From JACPUX01 sp964517465 (lineage in GTDB: Bacteria; Pseudomonadota; Gammaproteobacteria; Burkholderiales; Casimicrobiaceae): 64,000 bases of DNA. The stretch covers positions 1 to 64,000 of the forward strand of contig CAZFEK010000019.1 in the NCBI GenBank assembly GCA_964517465.1, written 5' to 3'. The notes under the pieces are model-generated. The model saw only the letters and a program-made list of their open reading frames with translations, had not been told where the DNA came from and did no database searches. Each line of letters starts with the position of its first letter. The first letter of the stretch is position 1. A program made the position numbers and the translations under genes. Shown one piece after another: positions 42,832 to 51,586 of this stretch.

Positions 42832-44040
42832 ATGCGCAAGGTGCTCTACTTTCACTACCAGCGCTCGCGGCGCGACGGCTCGTATGTGCATACTCGGGAA
42901 TTCGAGGCGGCCTTCGGGGGACTTTGCCAAGAGCAGGACGTCGGTTTCGCAGTCTATGCGCCCGAGGCGGTAGACCCCGCGGAGGGATCGGGCGGCGCTC
43001 TGGCGCGGCTGCGTCAATGGTTATCGCAGCGGTATCTGCGCGACTTCAAGGTGCTGTATCAGCAGTGGCGGATGATGCGCAAGGAGAGCGAGATTCTCCA
43101 GCGCGAACGACCGGACATCGTGCTCACGCGATTCGATGACACCACCTTGTCCATACTCTGGGCTTGCCGCGCTGCCGGGATTCCGGTCGTCCTGGAGATT
43201 AATGCGCCCATCAAGGACAACTTGGAAGACGAATATCGCCAGTTGCCCTGGTTCAAACGCCTCTATTCCAACCAGCATGCCGTGGATTTGGCCCAGGGTG
43301 CCTTCACCGTCAGCGAAGAGATCAGCGCGCCCCTGCGTCGCGAAGCGCGGCCGGGGAAACCCATTTGGACCATTCCCAACGGTGTCGACATCAGCCGTTT
43401 CCATCCCGAGATTTCGGGCGCCGAGCTTCGCGCCAGGTATCAGATTGCTCCCCATCGCGTGGTGCTCGGCTTCGTCGGCAGTTTCGCCCCCTGGCACGGA
43501 CTGGATGCATTGGCGGATGCCTTCGAGCTGCTGTTGGCGGAGAATCTGCCCGTGCATCTGCTTCTCGTCGGTCAGGCCAATGCGCGCTGGCAGCCACTGA
43601 TTGATCGACTGAGCGCTGCCAGGCTGGCTGAGCACGTCACCATGGCGGGGTTCGTGAAACCCGCGGACATACCTCCCTTCCTCGCCGCCATGGATATCAC
43701 GGTCCTGCCCAACGCCGCGCGTTATTGTTCGCCGCTGAAGCTGTTCGAATACATGGCCATGGCCAAGCCGACCGTCGCCGCGGCGACGCCACCGGTTGCG
43801 GCGACTCTCGCGGACGGTGCCGAGGGGCTGTTGTTCGAACCCGGGGACGCCAAGGGGTTTGCCGCGGCGCTGCGCCGGCTGGTCGTAGACGGCCAGCTGC
43901 GCCAGCAACTCGGTCTGGCGGCCCGTGCTCGAATGGGGCGCGAATTCACTTGGCGGCACAACGCCGAGCGCGTTTTTGAGTTGTTGAGCTCAGTATTCGC
44001 CGAGACGGCGACCAAGCCAGGCGGCGACGCCGGCCGGTAG
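42832..44040 (+). CDS. Glycosyltransferase, GT4 type
   Basis: 402 residues with a GT-B fold. N-terminal half: MRKVLYFHYQRSRRDGSYVH (a G-rich acceptor loop near residue 17) and a receptor-like Rossmann region (DIVLTRFDDTTLS). C-terminal half: FVGSFAPWHGLDALADAF, then the retaining GT4 signature region AARYCSPLKLFEYMAMAKPTVAA, where Ser-Pro-Leu-Lys precedes the donor-phosphate helix. It transfers a sugar from a nucleotide donor in the cytoplasm during repeat-unit assembly. The 3' end overlaps the convergent flippase gene by 51 bases. Confidence 0.87.
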   Translation: MRKVLYFHYQRSRRDGSYVHTREFEAAFGGLCQEQDVGFAVYAPEAVDPAEGSGGALARLRQWLSQRYLRDFKVLYQQWRMMRKESEILQRERPDIVLTRFDDTTLSILWACRAAGIPVVLEINAPIKDNLEDEYRQLPWFKRLYSNQHAVDLAQGAFTVSEEISAPLRREARPGKPIWTIPNGVDISRFHPEISGAELRARYQIAPHRVVLGFVGSFAPWHGLDALADAFELLLAENLPVHLLLVGQANARWQPLIDRLSAARLAEHVTMAGFVKPADIPPFLAAMDITVLPNAARYCSPLKLFEYMAMAKPTVAAATPPVAATLADGAEGLLFEPGDAKGFAAALRRLVVDGQLRQQLGLAARARMGREFTWRHNAERVFELLSSVFAETATKPGGDAGR

Positions 44041-45603
44041 GCGTTCTCGATAGCGCATCAGAATCCATGCGGGGAAATCACCCACCAAGTAACGGGGCAG
44101 CCATAGGATGCCCAGCGCAAGCGTAAGTCCCGAAACCGCGATCAGGAGTGCCAGCATGCTCGGATCGGAAATTTTCGGCCCGTGGGCGGCGGCCGCGAGG
44201 ACCATCCATTCGACGCCGGCAACCACGAATCCGAGGATCAGGCCCGGCCGCTGCACCAAAAAAAATTCCTTCCAGCTCGCACCGACGACACCCAGCGCCA
44301 AATGCGCCATGGCCAGATACATCCAGAAGGATCCCGCAACTACGGCCCAGGCCACCGCCTCGATGCCCCTGTCGACGGCAACCAGACAGAAGCTCGTGAG
44401 CAAGGCCAAGTAAACCGCCTGCCGCCATACCTCGGCGCGAATCTGGCCGCTGGCTTGGGCCAAGGGGCCGGCGAGGTGAAAGATGGCTTTGCCCATGCCG
44501 GCAAGGCTGAGGATTTGGAAGCTTGCGCCGGCGCCGCTCCAGGCCGGGCCGTAGAGCCCTACGATGATGGCGTCAGCCGCGGCTGCGCAGCCCAGGAGGA
44601 TGGGAAAAGTGGCCAGCGCGGTCGCGCCAACGGCGCGCAAATAGGCCCTCCGCAGCAGCTCCTGCTGGGTCTGAATTTCGGCGAAACTGGGAAACATCGC
44701 CGAGGACAAGGTCGCCGCGATCTTGGTCACCGGAAGCGCGATCAGTCGATACGCGCAGGCATACAATCCCAGCGGCGTCGCACCCAGGTAGCGGCCCAGG
44801 ATGAGGTAGTCGACGTTGGCGGCGAAATAATTGATCACGCTATTGAGGCTCACGCCGCTGCCAAAGCCCAAGAGCTCGCGCAGTTCGCGTCGCGAAAGCG
44901 AGAAGGGCAGCTTGGGCGGCGAGTTTGCGAGCAAAGCCGCGGCGTTCAGGATCAGCGTGACCAAGCTACCGATGACCAGGCTCCACACGCCATAGCCCAA
45001 CCAAGCCAAGGTGATGCCGACCGCTGCGAAACCGACGCAATAACTTCCCAGCTCGATGACCAGGAGGCGCTTGAAGTTCATCGCGCGCACCAAGAGACCG
45101 CGACTGGGTGCCGCCAAGGCGGCGAACCAAAGACCGATGGCCAGCACCCGAAGGGGCGCGATCAGCTTGGGTTCGGCGAAATATTCGGCGACGAGGGGCG
45201 CAAGCGCGATCAATGCCAAGCTGAGCACGCTGCCGGCGAGCAGCGAAAGGGTCGCTGCCACGCGCAGATGCATCTCGGTCAGCACCGGGCGCTGGATCAA
45301 GGCCGGCCCCATGCCCAAGGAGGCAATGAGATCGGCAAAGCCGACAAAGACGAGGATGGTGGTCAGCAGGCCAAAATCCTCGGGCGCCAAGAGTCGCAGC
45401 AGGGCAACATTGACGACAATGGTCAGAGCCAGCTGGCCAAAGACGCGCACAAAGCTCCAGATCACGCCGCTGAGCGTGCGATGGACGTGTGTGCTAGGAG
45501 CGGGTTGCGAGCCGGGGGCGGGCGGGGGCACCGGGGTCCTCCTCCTCCCGGTAGTGGATTGCGGCGGCAAGGACTCCCAGCAACACCCAGAGAGTCTCGT
45601 CAT
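43990..45603 (-). CDS. Polysaccharide flippase (Wzx-like, MOP superfamily)
   Basis: 537 residues from ATG 45603, with about 12-14 membrane spans. HRTLSGVIWSFVRVFGQLALTIV and LRLLAPEDFGLLTTILVFVGFADLIASLGMGPALIQR are typical of O-antigen flippases, which move lipid-linked repeats across the inner membrane. The start is uncertain: the ATG lies 110 bases inside the preceding ligase gene and gives a Pro-rich leader of about 40 residues; the next clear candidate is GTG at 45465, inside the conserved region. A start between them using a rarer codon is possible. Confidence 0.85.
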   Translation of the reverse strand: MTRLSGCCWESLPPQSTTGRRRTPVPPPAPGSQPAPSTHVHRTLSGVIWSFVRVFGQLALTIVVNVALLRLLAPEDFGLLTTILVFVGFADLIASLGMGPALIQRPVLTEMHLRVAATLSLLAGSVLSLALIALAPLVAEYFAEPKLIAPLRVLAIGLWFAALAAPSRGLLVRAMNFKRLLVIELGSYCVGFAAVGITLAWLGYGVWSLVIGSLVTLILNAAALLANSPPKLPFSLSRRELRELLGFGSGVSLNSVINYFAANVDYLILGRYLGATPLGLYACAYRLIALPVTKIAATLSSAMFPSFAEIQTQQELLRRAYLRAVGATALATFPILLGCAAAADAIIVGLYGPAWSGAGASFQILSLAGMGKAIFHLAGPLAQASGQIRAEVWRQAVYLALLTSFCLVAVDRGIEAVAWAVVAGSFWMYLAMAHLALGVVGASWKEFFLVQRPGLILGFVVAGVEWMVLAAAAHGPKISDPSMLALLIAVSGLTLALGILWLPRYLVGDFPAWILMRYRERLPAGVAAWLGRRLGEY

Positions 45604-47008
45604 TGAAAGGCGCGGTCAGGTTGACCTGGTTGTGCATGAACCAGCTGACCAAGGCGCCGAACACGCCGACGGAGGCCGCTTCAACGATGCCTCGGTTGCG
45701 CATGAAGGCGCCGAAGGCGTCGCGGATCGCGACCCAGATAAAGGTTGCCAACAGCAGCAGGGCCAAAAGCCCCGTTTCCGCGCCGATCAGCAGAAAGGTG
45801 TTGTGGACCGGATGCTGGTAGCGGTAGGCGATGAAGTTGTTGGTTCGGTCATAGGGAACCATCTCCCGAGCATACATGTTAAGGCCGACTCCGGTGGCCG
45901 GATTCTCCTTGATCATTTCCATCGCCACTTCCATCAAGGGGAAACGCACCTCGGCGCTGCCGGCGTCGCCCTCGATCAAGCGATCCCGGAAGGTGCTCGA
46001 GGTGACGAAGATGATCGCAAACAGCACCCCAACCACGGCTCCCGAGACGCCCAAACCGATCAGCGGGTTTTGGCCGCGCTTTCTCATCCAAAAGAAGATC
46101 GAAACGACGAAGGCAAGGGCCAGCCCCAGCCATCCGCCTCGCGAGCCGGACCAGACTTCGGCGAGCAGGGCGCCCAGCATTGCCAGGAGCAGGACGACGC
46201 GGCGCCACAGCTTCTGTTCGATGATCAGCATGAAGATCACCCAGGGCAGGGCCAGGTTGAGGTACATCGCCAGATCGTTGGGGTGGTCGAGCGTTCCGGC
46301 CAGGCGGACGACGGTGCTCGATCCGACTTTGCTGGTAAGGCTAATGTTGCGCCCGAGGTTTTCGGCCGTGAAAATCAGGCCAATGAACCTTTGCTCCAGC
46401 ACCACGAAGGTCTCGAACAGAAGAACAGCGGCGAAAGCGTAGCCGACGATGCGAAAATCGTGTCCGCTGCGCAGGAAGTTGGCAAGCAGAAAGGCGATGG
46501 CGTAGCCCTTGATCTGGGAGTACAGCATGCTGTACGCAAAAAAAGGCTCGCGTGCGATAAACAGCGCGTTGACGACGTTGATCGCCAGAATGCCCAAAAG
46601 CAGCCATGCCCAGGTTCGAGGAAAGCGCAGTGCCGGCCGTTGCGGGTTGGACGCGAACTGGTAAACCCAGCCAGCGGCTAGAGTGAAAAACGCCAAATCG
46701 AATAGGGTGATTGGAAAGCCGTTCGCCTGCACCGCGAAGCGCACGCCGTCGCGGTAGAGCAAATCCAAGCCATAAAATGTCGGCAAAGCGGCGACGGCAA
46801 GGAATAGCAAGCCGCCGCGCAAGTGACTGGTGAGCGTGCCCAGGAGTATGAAAACGGTGGCCGCGGCGATCCCGCCCACCATGAACACACTCCATTTGAA
46901 GGAAAGGCCGCCGATCAAGAGCACGAGCAAAGCGCCGATGGCCAGGCCCGCCAGTAGCGGAAAAAGCCGCTCCAGGGTGCCAAACCAATCGAGGCGCTGC
47001 CCGTTCAT
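45494..47008 (-). CDS. O-antigen ligase/polymerase-like membrane protein
   Basis: 504 residues, about 12 membrane spans, with a large periplasmic loop near 330-400 containing IEGDAGSAEVRFPLMEVAMEMIKENPATGVGLNMYARE and then a conserved HPVHNTFLLIGAETG segment, the WaaL/Wzy signature (PF04932). It either polymerises repeat units (Wzy) or ligates them to lipid A or a protein; sequence alone does not decide. With Wzx, Wzz and Wza homologues beside it, the Wzy role is favoured. It starts 107 bp after the kinase-like gene. Confidence 0.88.
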   Translation of the reverse strand: MNGQRLDWFGTLERLFPLLAGLAIGALLVLLIGGLSFKWSVFMVGGIAAATVFILLGTLTSHLRGGLLFLAVAALPTFYGLDLLYRDGVRFAVQANGFPITLFDLAFFTLAAGWVYQFASNPQRPALRFPRTWAWLLLGILAINVVNALFIAREPFFAYSMLYSQIKGYAIAFLLANFLRSGHDFRIVGYAFAAVLLFETFVVLEQRFIGLIFTAENLGRNISLTSKVGSSTVVRLAGTLDHPNDLAMYLNLALPWVIFMLIIEQKLWRRVVLLLAMLGALLAEVWSGSRGGWLGLALAFVVSIFFWMRKRGQNPLIGLGVSGAVVGVLFAIIFVTSSTFRDRLIEGDAGSAEVRFPLMEVAMEMIKENPATGVGLNMYAREMVPYDRTNNFIAYRYQHPVHNTFLLIGAETGLLALLLLATFIWVAIRDAFGAFMRNRGIVEAASVGVFGALVSWFMHNQVNLTAPFNDETLWVLLGVLAAAIHYREEEDPGAPARPRLATRS

Positions 47009-47115
47009 AGCCGGTTCCTCTCCGTCGCGGCGGCGGGGACCAGGTCAGGCCCTAGACGGCGCGAGGATCGCGCCGGAGCCACCGAGCCCATCTTTGGGAC
47101 CGCTGCCGGCGCCGA

Positions 47116-47880
47116 TCAGATATAACGCAGCAACCACTGCGGTATCGGGTATTGGCGGTAGTTGATGACTGCGCCCAGCAGTCCGATGCCAAGTTGCCCG
47201 AGGTCTGCGGCGAGCGCGTTGACCGCCGGGTAGCGGCTTTCCCCGGCGCGCAGTATGAGCACCACGCCGTCGCTGGCTTTGGCCATGGAATACGTTTCGG
47301 GCGCGCCAAAAAAGGGGGGGGCGTCCACTACGATGACGTCGTAGAAGCTGCGAGCCAGGTTGAGGAACTCCCGGCACCATCCGGAAACCGAAGCGAGCGA
47401 CTGTTCGTCTTCCTGGCGCACCGAAACACGGGTCAAGGTTTGGTGTCCGGGCGTGAGCTGATCCGTGCCTATGGCCTGGCCCATCTGCAACAGGGTATGG
47501 GCGGCAGGTTTCGCAGTGCTCTTTTCGGTGGAAAAATCGACGAACAGGACGCGGCGGTCCGAACTTTCCGCAGCGATGTGGTGGGCTACCAGATAACTCA
47601 CCGTAGTATTACCCACGCCTCGCTGCAAGCTCGAAAAAACAATCGCCTGCGGCGGGCCGTCGCCTTCGCCGACCGCCGTCAGGTGAAACACCACTTTCTG
47701 GATTTCCAGCATCCACTTCGTGGGCAGATCTTGCAGCGGCGGCGGAGTCTGCAGCGGCGGACGAGGTCTTTGCACCGTGCTCGGGGTGGTTTCCAGCCCT
47801 TTGCCTTCGATTCCCAAAGACGCATCTGCGCTGCCATCATTGGGAACGCGACGATTGATGAGGTCAAAAATTCCGGTCAA
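47116..47880 (-). CDS. BY-kinase-like (CpsD/CapB) ATPase with degenerate P-loop
   Basis: 254 residues from a TTG that overlaps the preceding stop (TTGA). The fold is that of MinD/BY-kinases: IVFSSLQRGVGNTTVSYLVAHHI in the Walker A position, RRVLFVDFSTEKST (Walker A') and YDVIVVDAPPF (Walker B). The P-loop lysine is replaced by Asn91 (GVGNTT instead of G-x-GKT/S). The C-terminal tyrosine cluster is reduced to three tyrosines (YRQY and RYI). It follows the Wzz-like gene, the normal kinase position, so it may be a pseudokinase regulating chain length. The start codon is inferred; no ATG lies near. Confidence 0.78.
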   Translation of the reverse strand: MTGIFDLINRRVPNDGSADASLGIEGKGLETTPSTVQRPRPPLQTPPPLQDLPTKWMLEIQKVVFHLTAVGEGDGPPQAIVFSSLQRGVGNTTVSYLVAHHIAAESSDRRVLFVDFSTEKSTAKPAAHTLLQMGQAIGTDQLTPGHQTLTRVSVRQEDEQSLASVSGWCREFLNLARSFYDVIVVDAPPFFGAPETYSMAKASDGVVLILRAGESRYPAVNALAADLGQLGIGLLGAVINYRQYPIPQWLLRYI

Positions 47881-49343
47881 GTTGCCCCCGCGGGAGTTCC
47901 GTTGCGTGACCACCAGCGCCAACGGCCTGGGCGATCCATGGCGCCGACGCTGTCGAGCGAACCGAGCACACGAAGATCGGTATGCAGCGCAACGTCGGTC
48001 GGTGTCCAAAGCCTTTGTTCCATGGCATAGGACATGGCGCTGAACGCCAGCGCCAACATCAAAGCCAGAGGAAAGGCCAGCAGCATGATTTTGCCGCGCT
48101 GCGGGAACCAAGGGGACACCGGTATCGAAGGCCGCGATGCCACCGAGACATTGGCGAATTGGGCGCGGTCCTTTTCTTCATTGATGCGCGCCTCTTCCTG
48201 CTTGGTGGCATAGAGCGTGTAATTCTCCTTGGTGAGCTTGTGCTCCAAGGCCAGGCGCTCCAACTCCAAGCCGTTTCCGGTGAGCTCGATACTCTTGCGC
48301 CGCAGGTCGCTGATCTTGGCATCCATGTCTCGAATGGCGCGTTGGCTCGAGGACATCTGCGCTCCGAGGTCAAGAATGATTTGCTCTACGTTGCGTCGGA
48401 TTTCGGATTTCATGTTCGAGTACTGCAGGTCGGCATCCTGAACCTGCTTGGCGATCGGCCGGTAATCGTTGCGCGCGCGCTGCCGGTTGATGAGCAGCTG
48501 CGCCAGGCTCTTTTCCATCTCCACCAGCGCGGGATAATTGAGCAGGGTCTCCGCGGGCAAACCGGCCAGACGATCCTCGTTGGAAAAGCGCCGGAGGGCG
48601 GTCTGAAAACTGTCGGAACGGGCTCGCAGCGACTCGATTTGGCCATTGAGTTGCGCCTTGCTGATTTCCAACTCCTTGATCAGCGCGAGATTGGAGTCCT
48701 TCTGGATCGCCGGGTCGATGATGTCCAGGCGTTTGCTGGTCTCGGCAAGTTGCTCGTTGAGTTTGCCGTATTGGTTGCGGAATCGCTCGGTCTGATCGGT
48801 AAAGAACTGCAGGCGACCCGCGGTGGCCTGATTCACCTTGATGTAGTGGCGAATATAGGCGTCGACCAGCGTATTGAGTTGCTCGGTTACGCCAACCGGG
48901 TTGCGTCCGCGCATGCTCAGCTTGACGATGCTGGACATGGTCAGGGGTTCGGCCTTGATACGCCCTCGCAGGCCGTCGATTTCTTCAAGTATGCGCTCCT
49001 CATCGTCGGCCGGCGCGAGCTTGTGCTGGATCACCACTTCGCGCAATACCTCGGGCGCGTTAAGCAGAAAAATTACCGTGTTCATGGTCTGCTCGTTGAC
49101 CTCATTGAACACGTTCATGCGGGAAGTGTCCTGGTCGAAAAGCAGCGGCTTCGAGAACTGCGGTTTGACCACCAGCTGGGTGCTGGCCTCGTAAATGGGA
49201 GGTACCAGAAAGCTCAGTGCGAGCGCGCCGACGATGACACCGATGAAGGTGAGCAAGAAAATGTGTTTCTTGACGAAAAATATGCCCGCGATGTCCCGCG
49301 CGGTCTGGCGATACTCGAATACGCGGGGGGGATTGGTGGTCAA
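47877..49343 (-). CDS. Polysaccharide co-polymerase (Wzz/GNVR family)
   Basis: 488 residues. N-terminal membrane span (about 28-50, HIFLLTFIGVIVGALALSFLV), a Wzz domain (YEASTQLVVKPQFS), a long periplasmic coiled coil (about 185-400), the tail region with RPSIPVSPWFPQRGKIMLL and a second span (about 425-445). It sets chain length and links polymerase to the outer-membrane channel. The residue order at the second span (Pro-rich entry) is typical. The C-terminus overlaps the kinase-like gene by four bases. Confidence 0.93.
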   Translation of the reverse strand: MTTNPPRVFEYRQTARDIAGIFFVKKHIFLLTFIGVIVGALALSFLVPPIYEASTQLVVKPQFSKPLLFDQDTSRMNVFNEVNEQTMNTVIFLLNAPEVLREVVIQHKLAPADDEERILEEIDGLRGRIKAEPLTMSSIVKLSMRGRNPVGVTEQLNTLVDAYIRHYIKVNQATAGRLQFFTDQTERFRNQYGKLNEQLAETSKRLDIIDPAIQKDSNLALIKELEISKAQLNGQIESLRARSDSFQTALRRFSNEDRLAGLPAETLLNYPALVEMEKSLAQLLINRQRARNDYRPIAKQVQDADLQYSNMKSEIRRNVEQIILDLGAQMSSSQRAIRDMDAKISDLRRKSIELTGNGLELERLALEHKLTKENYTLYATKQEEARINEEKDRAQFANVSVASRPSIPVSPWFPQRGKIMLLAFPLALMLALAFSAMSYAMEQRLWTPTDVALHTDLRVLGSLDSVGAMDRPGRWRWWSRNGTPAGAT

Positions 49344-49373
49344 ATCGGGCTCCTGAAGCAGACCATGGCCGCT

Positions 49374-50396
49374 TTAACGAAGTTGAACCGGAGGCAGCAC
49401 TTGCTGAGACCAACTGTAGTTGATGGCGAGGTCGATGGGGATCATGCGGCGGATGAACTCGCCGATGACGGTCGCCTGGCTCAGCTTGGTGTTGGGCACA
49501 AAGACTACATCTGCTTGCCGCAGCATGACGTCGATGCCGATATTGCCCTGGGAGAGAATCTCGGCATGGTTCAGAAGTCGGGCCACGGCGCGATTTTCTT
49601 CGTCGCGGGTGATAAGCAAGACGCTTGAGGCTTCGGCGCTCGTGTTGAATCCACCGGCGATGGCAACGCCTTGCAGCGTAGTGGTGGGGCCGCGGAGTTC
49701 GTAATAACCCGGTTTGTTCACCGCCCCGAAAATATAGAAGACATTGCCTTTTGCTGCCAGCAAGGTGGCCGAAGTGGTCAGCGTGGGGATCAGCTTGCGA
49801 TAAGCCTCGTTCACTTCGCGCTCGAACTGATCGATGGTCCTTCCGCCGGCCATGATGGGCGGAACGAGCGGCAGGGTCGCTCGGCCATCGGGGCCGACGA
49901 CCGTCAAGCGGCTCTGGCCGCGCGCCGCGGTCTTGATCGCATCTTTGAGTTCGCGCACGCGCTGCCCGTAGCGGATCAGCGTGACCGTGCTGCGCGGTTT
50001 GGTCAGAAAATCGGCAAAGGACTCGTCGATGCGTTTGGCCAACTCCGGCGGGGTCAGGCCGGCGGCCGCAATGTCGCCCTTGTAAGGCAGGGTGACCTTG
50101 CCGTCGGGACGCACATCCAGCGTTCGATCGAGTTGAGGGTAATGATAAAACTCGACGCGAATCTGGTCGCCCACGGCCAGGCGGTATTGATCCTGCAGGT
50201 CGACGTCGAGGTGGTAAATGATTTCGAGTTCGTCCCCCGCCGAGAGCTGATAGTCACGTCCGAGGTAGACCACCTCGTCGCGAAAGACCTGCGCCCGTCC
50301 GGGGATGTCGGCCGGCGGATGAGGCACGTAGGCGGTGCAGGCGACAAGCGCCGTCAGCAGGAAAACCATCAGCGAGGCGGATCGGAGTCGAATCAT
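49374..50396 (-). CDS. Wza-like polysaccharide export lipoprotein
   Basis: 340 residues. Start MIRLRSASLMVFLLTALVACTAY, a lipoprotein signal with lipidation Cys near residue 19; the longer frame upstream lacks a signal. The poly-export domain reads YRLAVGDQIRVEFYHYPQLDRTLDVRPDGKVTLP, followed by SLBB-like units (VVGPDGRATLPLVPP; GNVFYIFGAVNKPGYYELRG). An extra, near-duplicate segment (YQLSAGDELEIIYH) precedes the canonical domain. It forms the outer-membrane exit channel. The 401-bp upstream gap probably carries the promoter for this, the GNVR, the kinase-like, ligase and flippase genes. Confidence 0.93.
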   Translation of the reverse strand: MIRLRSASLMVFLLTALVACTAYVPHPPADIPGRAQVFRDEVVYLGRDYQLSAGDELEIIYHLDVDLQDQYRLAVGDQIRVEFYHYPQLDRTLDVRPDGKVTLPYKGDIAAAGLTPPELAKRIDESFADFLTKPRSTVTLIRYGQRVRELKDAIKTAARGQSRLTVVGPDGRATLPLVPPIMAGGRTIDQFEREVNEAYRKLIPTLTTSATLLAAKGNVFYIFGAVNKPGYYELRGPTTTLQGVAIAGGFNTSAEASSVLLITRDEENRAVARLLNHAEILSQGNIGIDVMLRQADVVFVPNTKLSQATVIGEFIRRMIPIDLAINYSWSQQVLPPVQLR

Positions 50397-50797
50397 GAAC
50401 CTGCCCCGGTTCGCCGGATCCGCTGGGTCTTGGCGCGCCGGCCCGCAGGCGCGGATGCGCCGACACGGACTGCCGCGTCTGGATCCCGTTGACAAGCGTT
50501 CCTGGCCATCCCGATACCCCCTCGATACCCCTACTGCGCACCATCGCGACTCGGGCTTGCGCGCCGCGCCGCGGTATTGCCTTCCCTGGCGGCAGGTCTA
50601 CCCAAACGGGCGTTTCGAGTTACCTGCAGTCACATGCGCCAACGGCGGCAGAACCAATTTCTTGATTCACTTTTGAAGTCTGGGGCCATGATAGCAGAAA
50701 CGACTTGATCTTGGGCAAGAGAAAAGCACGCTAACACCTTGTTTTATGCACAGATCGTTGGATTCGAATCATGACAACCGAGTATTACATCGACATG
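50397..50797. other. 401-bp non-coding stretch upstream of the export operon
   Basis: No gene on either strand that I can support. The right half (about 50640-50790) is AT-richer than its surroundings and holds two perfect short palindromes, GATTCGAATC (50761-50770) and GACATGTC (50792-50799). On the minus strand a TATCAT hexamer near 50690 could be a -10 box, but its -35 is weak. As the only sizeable gap in the locus on this strand it is the likely control region for export genes. Confidence 0.45.
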
Positions 50798-51586
50798 TCA
50801 AGGGTGCGGCAGGCGAAGCAGACCGTAGCGGTTTAGCACCACACGCAGCAGAAAGGCCGGGTTGCCCAGCAGATATCGCCGCCAAGTGTAACGAGGCTGC
50901 ATCGCCAAGCGATACAGCCATTCCAGGCCATAATTGGTCATCCATCGGGGACCGCGCCGAATGTGCCCGGTATAGATCCGTGCCAGCCCTCCCACGGCAA
51001 GGCATACAACCGGCCCCAGGTCCACGAGGTGTCTGGCGATCCATTTCTCCTGCAGAGGCATGCTCATGCCCACCAGCAACACGCGTGCGCCGCTGTCGCG
51101 AATGCGCAGGGCGAGCGCTTCGCCCTCGGCCCCGAAATGGTCGAAATAACCGTGCTGCCGTCCCGCGAAAGGGCACCCGGGATGACGCTCGCGCAGCTTG
51201 CTCTCGAAAGCGGCGCCGACCTCTTCGGTATCACCCAACCAGAACACCGGCCAGCGGCGACTTGCGCAGCGATCAAACAAGGCGTCGATCCAGTCCGCCG
51301 GAGTCATGCGCGGGCCCAGATCGATGCCCGCAATCCGACCGCCGAGGACGACTCCCGCGCCATCCACGAAAACCAAGTCCGCGGTATTGAGTATTTGGCG
51401 ATAGCGGGTATCTTTCCACGCCAGGTTCATGGCATGGATGTTGACGTTGGCAATCAAAGCGCCTTCGTTGCGGGTCAATCGGTCGCCGATGAAACCCAAG
51501 GCTGCTTCTCGATCCACTTGATGGATGCGCACGCCGAGCAGCGTCGCAACCGGAAGTCCAGAGCGACCGGCGGACCGAGCGTTCAC
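50798..51586 (-). CDS. WecG/TagA/CpsF-family glycosyltransferase (GT26)
   Basis: 262 residues. ATLLGVRIHQVDREAALGFI, ALIANVNIHAMNLAW, ADLVFVDGAGVVLGGRIAG with the family Asp, PVFWLGDTEEVGAAFESKL, LLVGMSMPLQEKWIARHL and GGLARIYTGHIRRGPRWM are the standard blocks of GT26 enzymes, which add ManNAcA, glucose or another sugar to a lipid-linked acceptor. GTG 51586 is chosen because it overlaps the upstream stop (GTGA); TTG 51607 is also possible. It ends the coupled minus-strand operon that starts with the carbamoyltransferase. Confidence 0.9.
   Translation of the reverse strand: MNARSAGRSGLPVATLLGVRIHQVDREAALGFIGDRLTRNEGALIANVNIHAMNLAWKDTRYRQILNTADLVFVDGAGVVLGGRIAGIDLGPRMTPADWIDALFDRCASRRWPVFWLGDTEEVGAAFESKLRERHPGCPFAGRQHGYFDHFGAEGEALALRIRDSGARVLLVGMSMPLQEKWIARHLVDLGPVVCLAVGGLARIYTGHIRRGPRWMTNYGLEWLYRLAMQPRYTWRRYLLGNPAFLLRVVLNRYGLLRLPHP

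Noticed and set aside
47116..48111. Longer version of the kinase-like gene starting at 48111
   Set aside because: The extra 77 codons lie inside the GNVR gene in another frame, are Arg-rich and have no family resemblance; the TTG at 47880 overlapping the stop fits better.
44182..49628. Several long plus-strand frames (44182-45606, 45056-46681, 47982-49628) opposite the export genes
   Set aside because: Rich in Gln, Gly, Arg and Asp with no hydrophobic core, and lying opposite well-recognised membrane proteins; typical high-GC shadows.
50397..50797. Searched as a possible CRISPR, small RNA gene or sigma54 promoter site
   Set aside because: No repeated units; the best sigma54-like match (TGGCCAGGAACGCTTG on the minus strand) has the wrong spacing between GG and GC.
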